A stretch of DNA of 64,000 nt from Taibaiella chishuiensis (GTDB taxonomy: Bacteria > Bacteroidota > Bacteroidia > Chitinophagales > Chitinophagaceae), in NCBI RefSeq assembly GCF_003014535.1, contig NZ_PYGD01000011.1, positions 62,001-126,000 of the forward strand, given 5' to 3'. The notes below the pieces were generated by a model. That model ran no database searches. It was not told where the DNA came from and worked only from the letters and a program-made list of their open reading frames with translations. This document shows positions 63,876-64,000 of the stretch, in pieces (position 1 is the first letter of the stretch; each line of letters begins with the position of its first letter). Position numbers and translations under genes: made by a program.

Positions 63876-64000
63876 TTATTTCAGGTTTTCAATAATGGAT
63901 ATAAAGGGATTGGCCGTACGTTGTTTAACAAAGCCATTTTTGTCGAGTCGTATTTCCTTTACCCGGATCGAGTCTCCTTCATTACCGCCGATGGTGAGCG
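63876..64000 (-). CDS. Gene running off the right edge, C-terminal 40 residues only
   Basis: The minus frame is open from the window edge to the stop at 63876, giving ...GNEGDSIRVKEIRLDKNGFV and ending NPFISIIENLK. The fragment is too short to name. With only 7 bp to the lysozyme-like gene it is certainly the previous member of the same operon. Confidence 0.75.
   Translation of the reverse strand, partial: LTIGGNEGDSIRVKEIRLDKNGFVKQRTANPFISIIENLK

Overview
The window looks like chromosomal DNA of a Bacteroidota bacterium, most likely a Chitinophagaceae-type soil or freshwater organism. The evidence is a SusC/SusD pair driven by an ECF sigma factor and FecR anti-sigma, four large secreted proteins with C-terminal type IX secretion (T9SS) sorting domains, LytTR and LuxR-type response regulators, DUF4421 and DUF4919 proteins, a class I lanthipeptide leader of the Bacteroidota type, and promoters resembling TTTG-N19/20-TAnnTTTG. 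Assignment to genus is not possible from the sequence alone. No insertion sequence, CRISPR array or rRNA was seen. There is one tRNA (Asp, GTC).

Left part (1-25.7 kb): a sensor kinase (cut by the window edge) with a LytTR regulator; a secreted bulb-type lectin; two AraC regulators with a deaminase; a redox/stress group (DsrE-like protein, old yellow enzyme, quinone reductase); a small membrane protein and an apparently orphan lanthipeptide precursor; a DHFR-like reductase; a long RluA-type pseudouridine synthase; two T9SS cargo proteins (705 and 1674 residues) around an isochorismatase-type hydrolase; a LuxR-type regulator; and a MscS-type channel translationally coupled to a DUF4421 outer-membrane-type protein.

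Middle part (25.8-41 kb): a minus-strand cell-surface uptake locus reads sigma factor, FecR, SusC, SusD, glycerophosphodiester phosphodiesterase, which suggests import and cleavage of a phosphodiester-containing substrate. Then come an azurin-like cupredoxin lipoprotein, two tandem 563-residue T9SS paralogues duplicated together with their promoter and terminator regions, a decayed kinase fragment, a PhoD-like phosphatase, and an SMI1/KNR4 plus DoxX-like pair.

Right part (41.1-64 kb) starts at tRNA-Asp and has the look of an accessory region. It holds an AT-rich DUF4919 gene flanked by two similar terminators, about 1.1 kb of noncoding mosaic repeats with a 318-bp tandem period, a 1015-residue protein of unknown function followed by a patatin phospholipase, a serine hydrolase, a five-gene SWIM / DUF5691 / MoxR ATPase / DUF5682 / VWA operon, and a compact minus-strand operon with a second membrane-spanning patatin, a candidate peptidoglycan-type hydrolase, a HExxH metalloprotease and several unknown membrane or secreted proteins. 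The best candidates for undescribed systems are the two patatin gene groups that flank the MoxR-VWA operon and the orphan lanthipeptide precursor.
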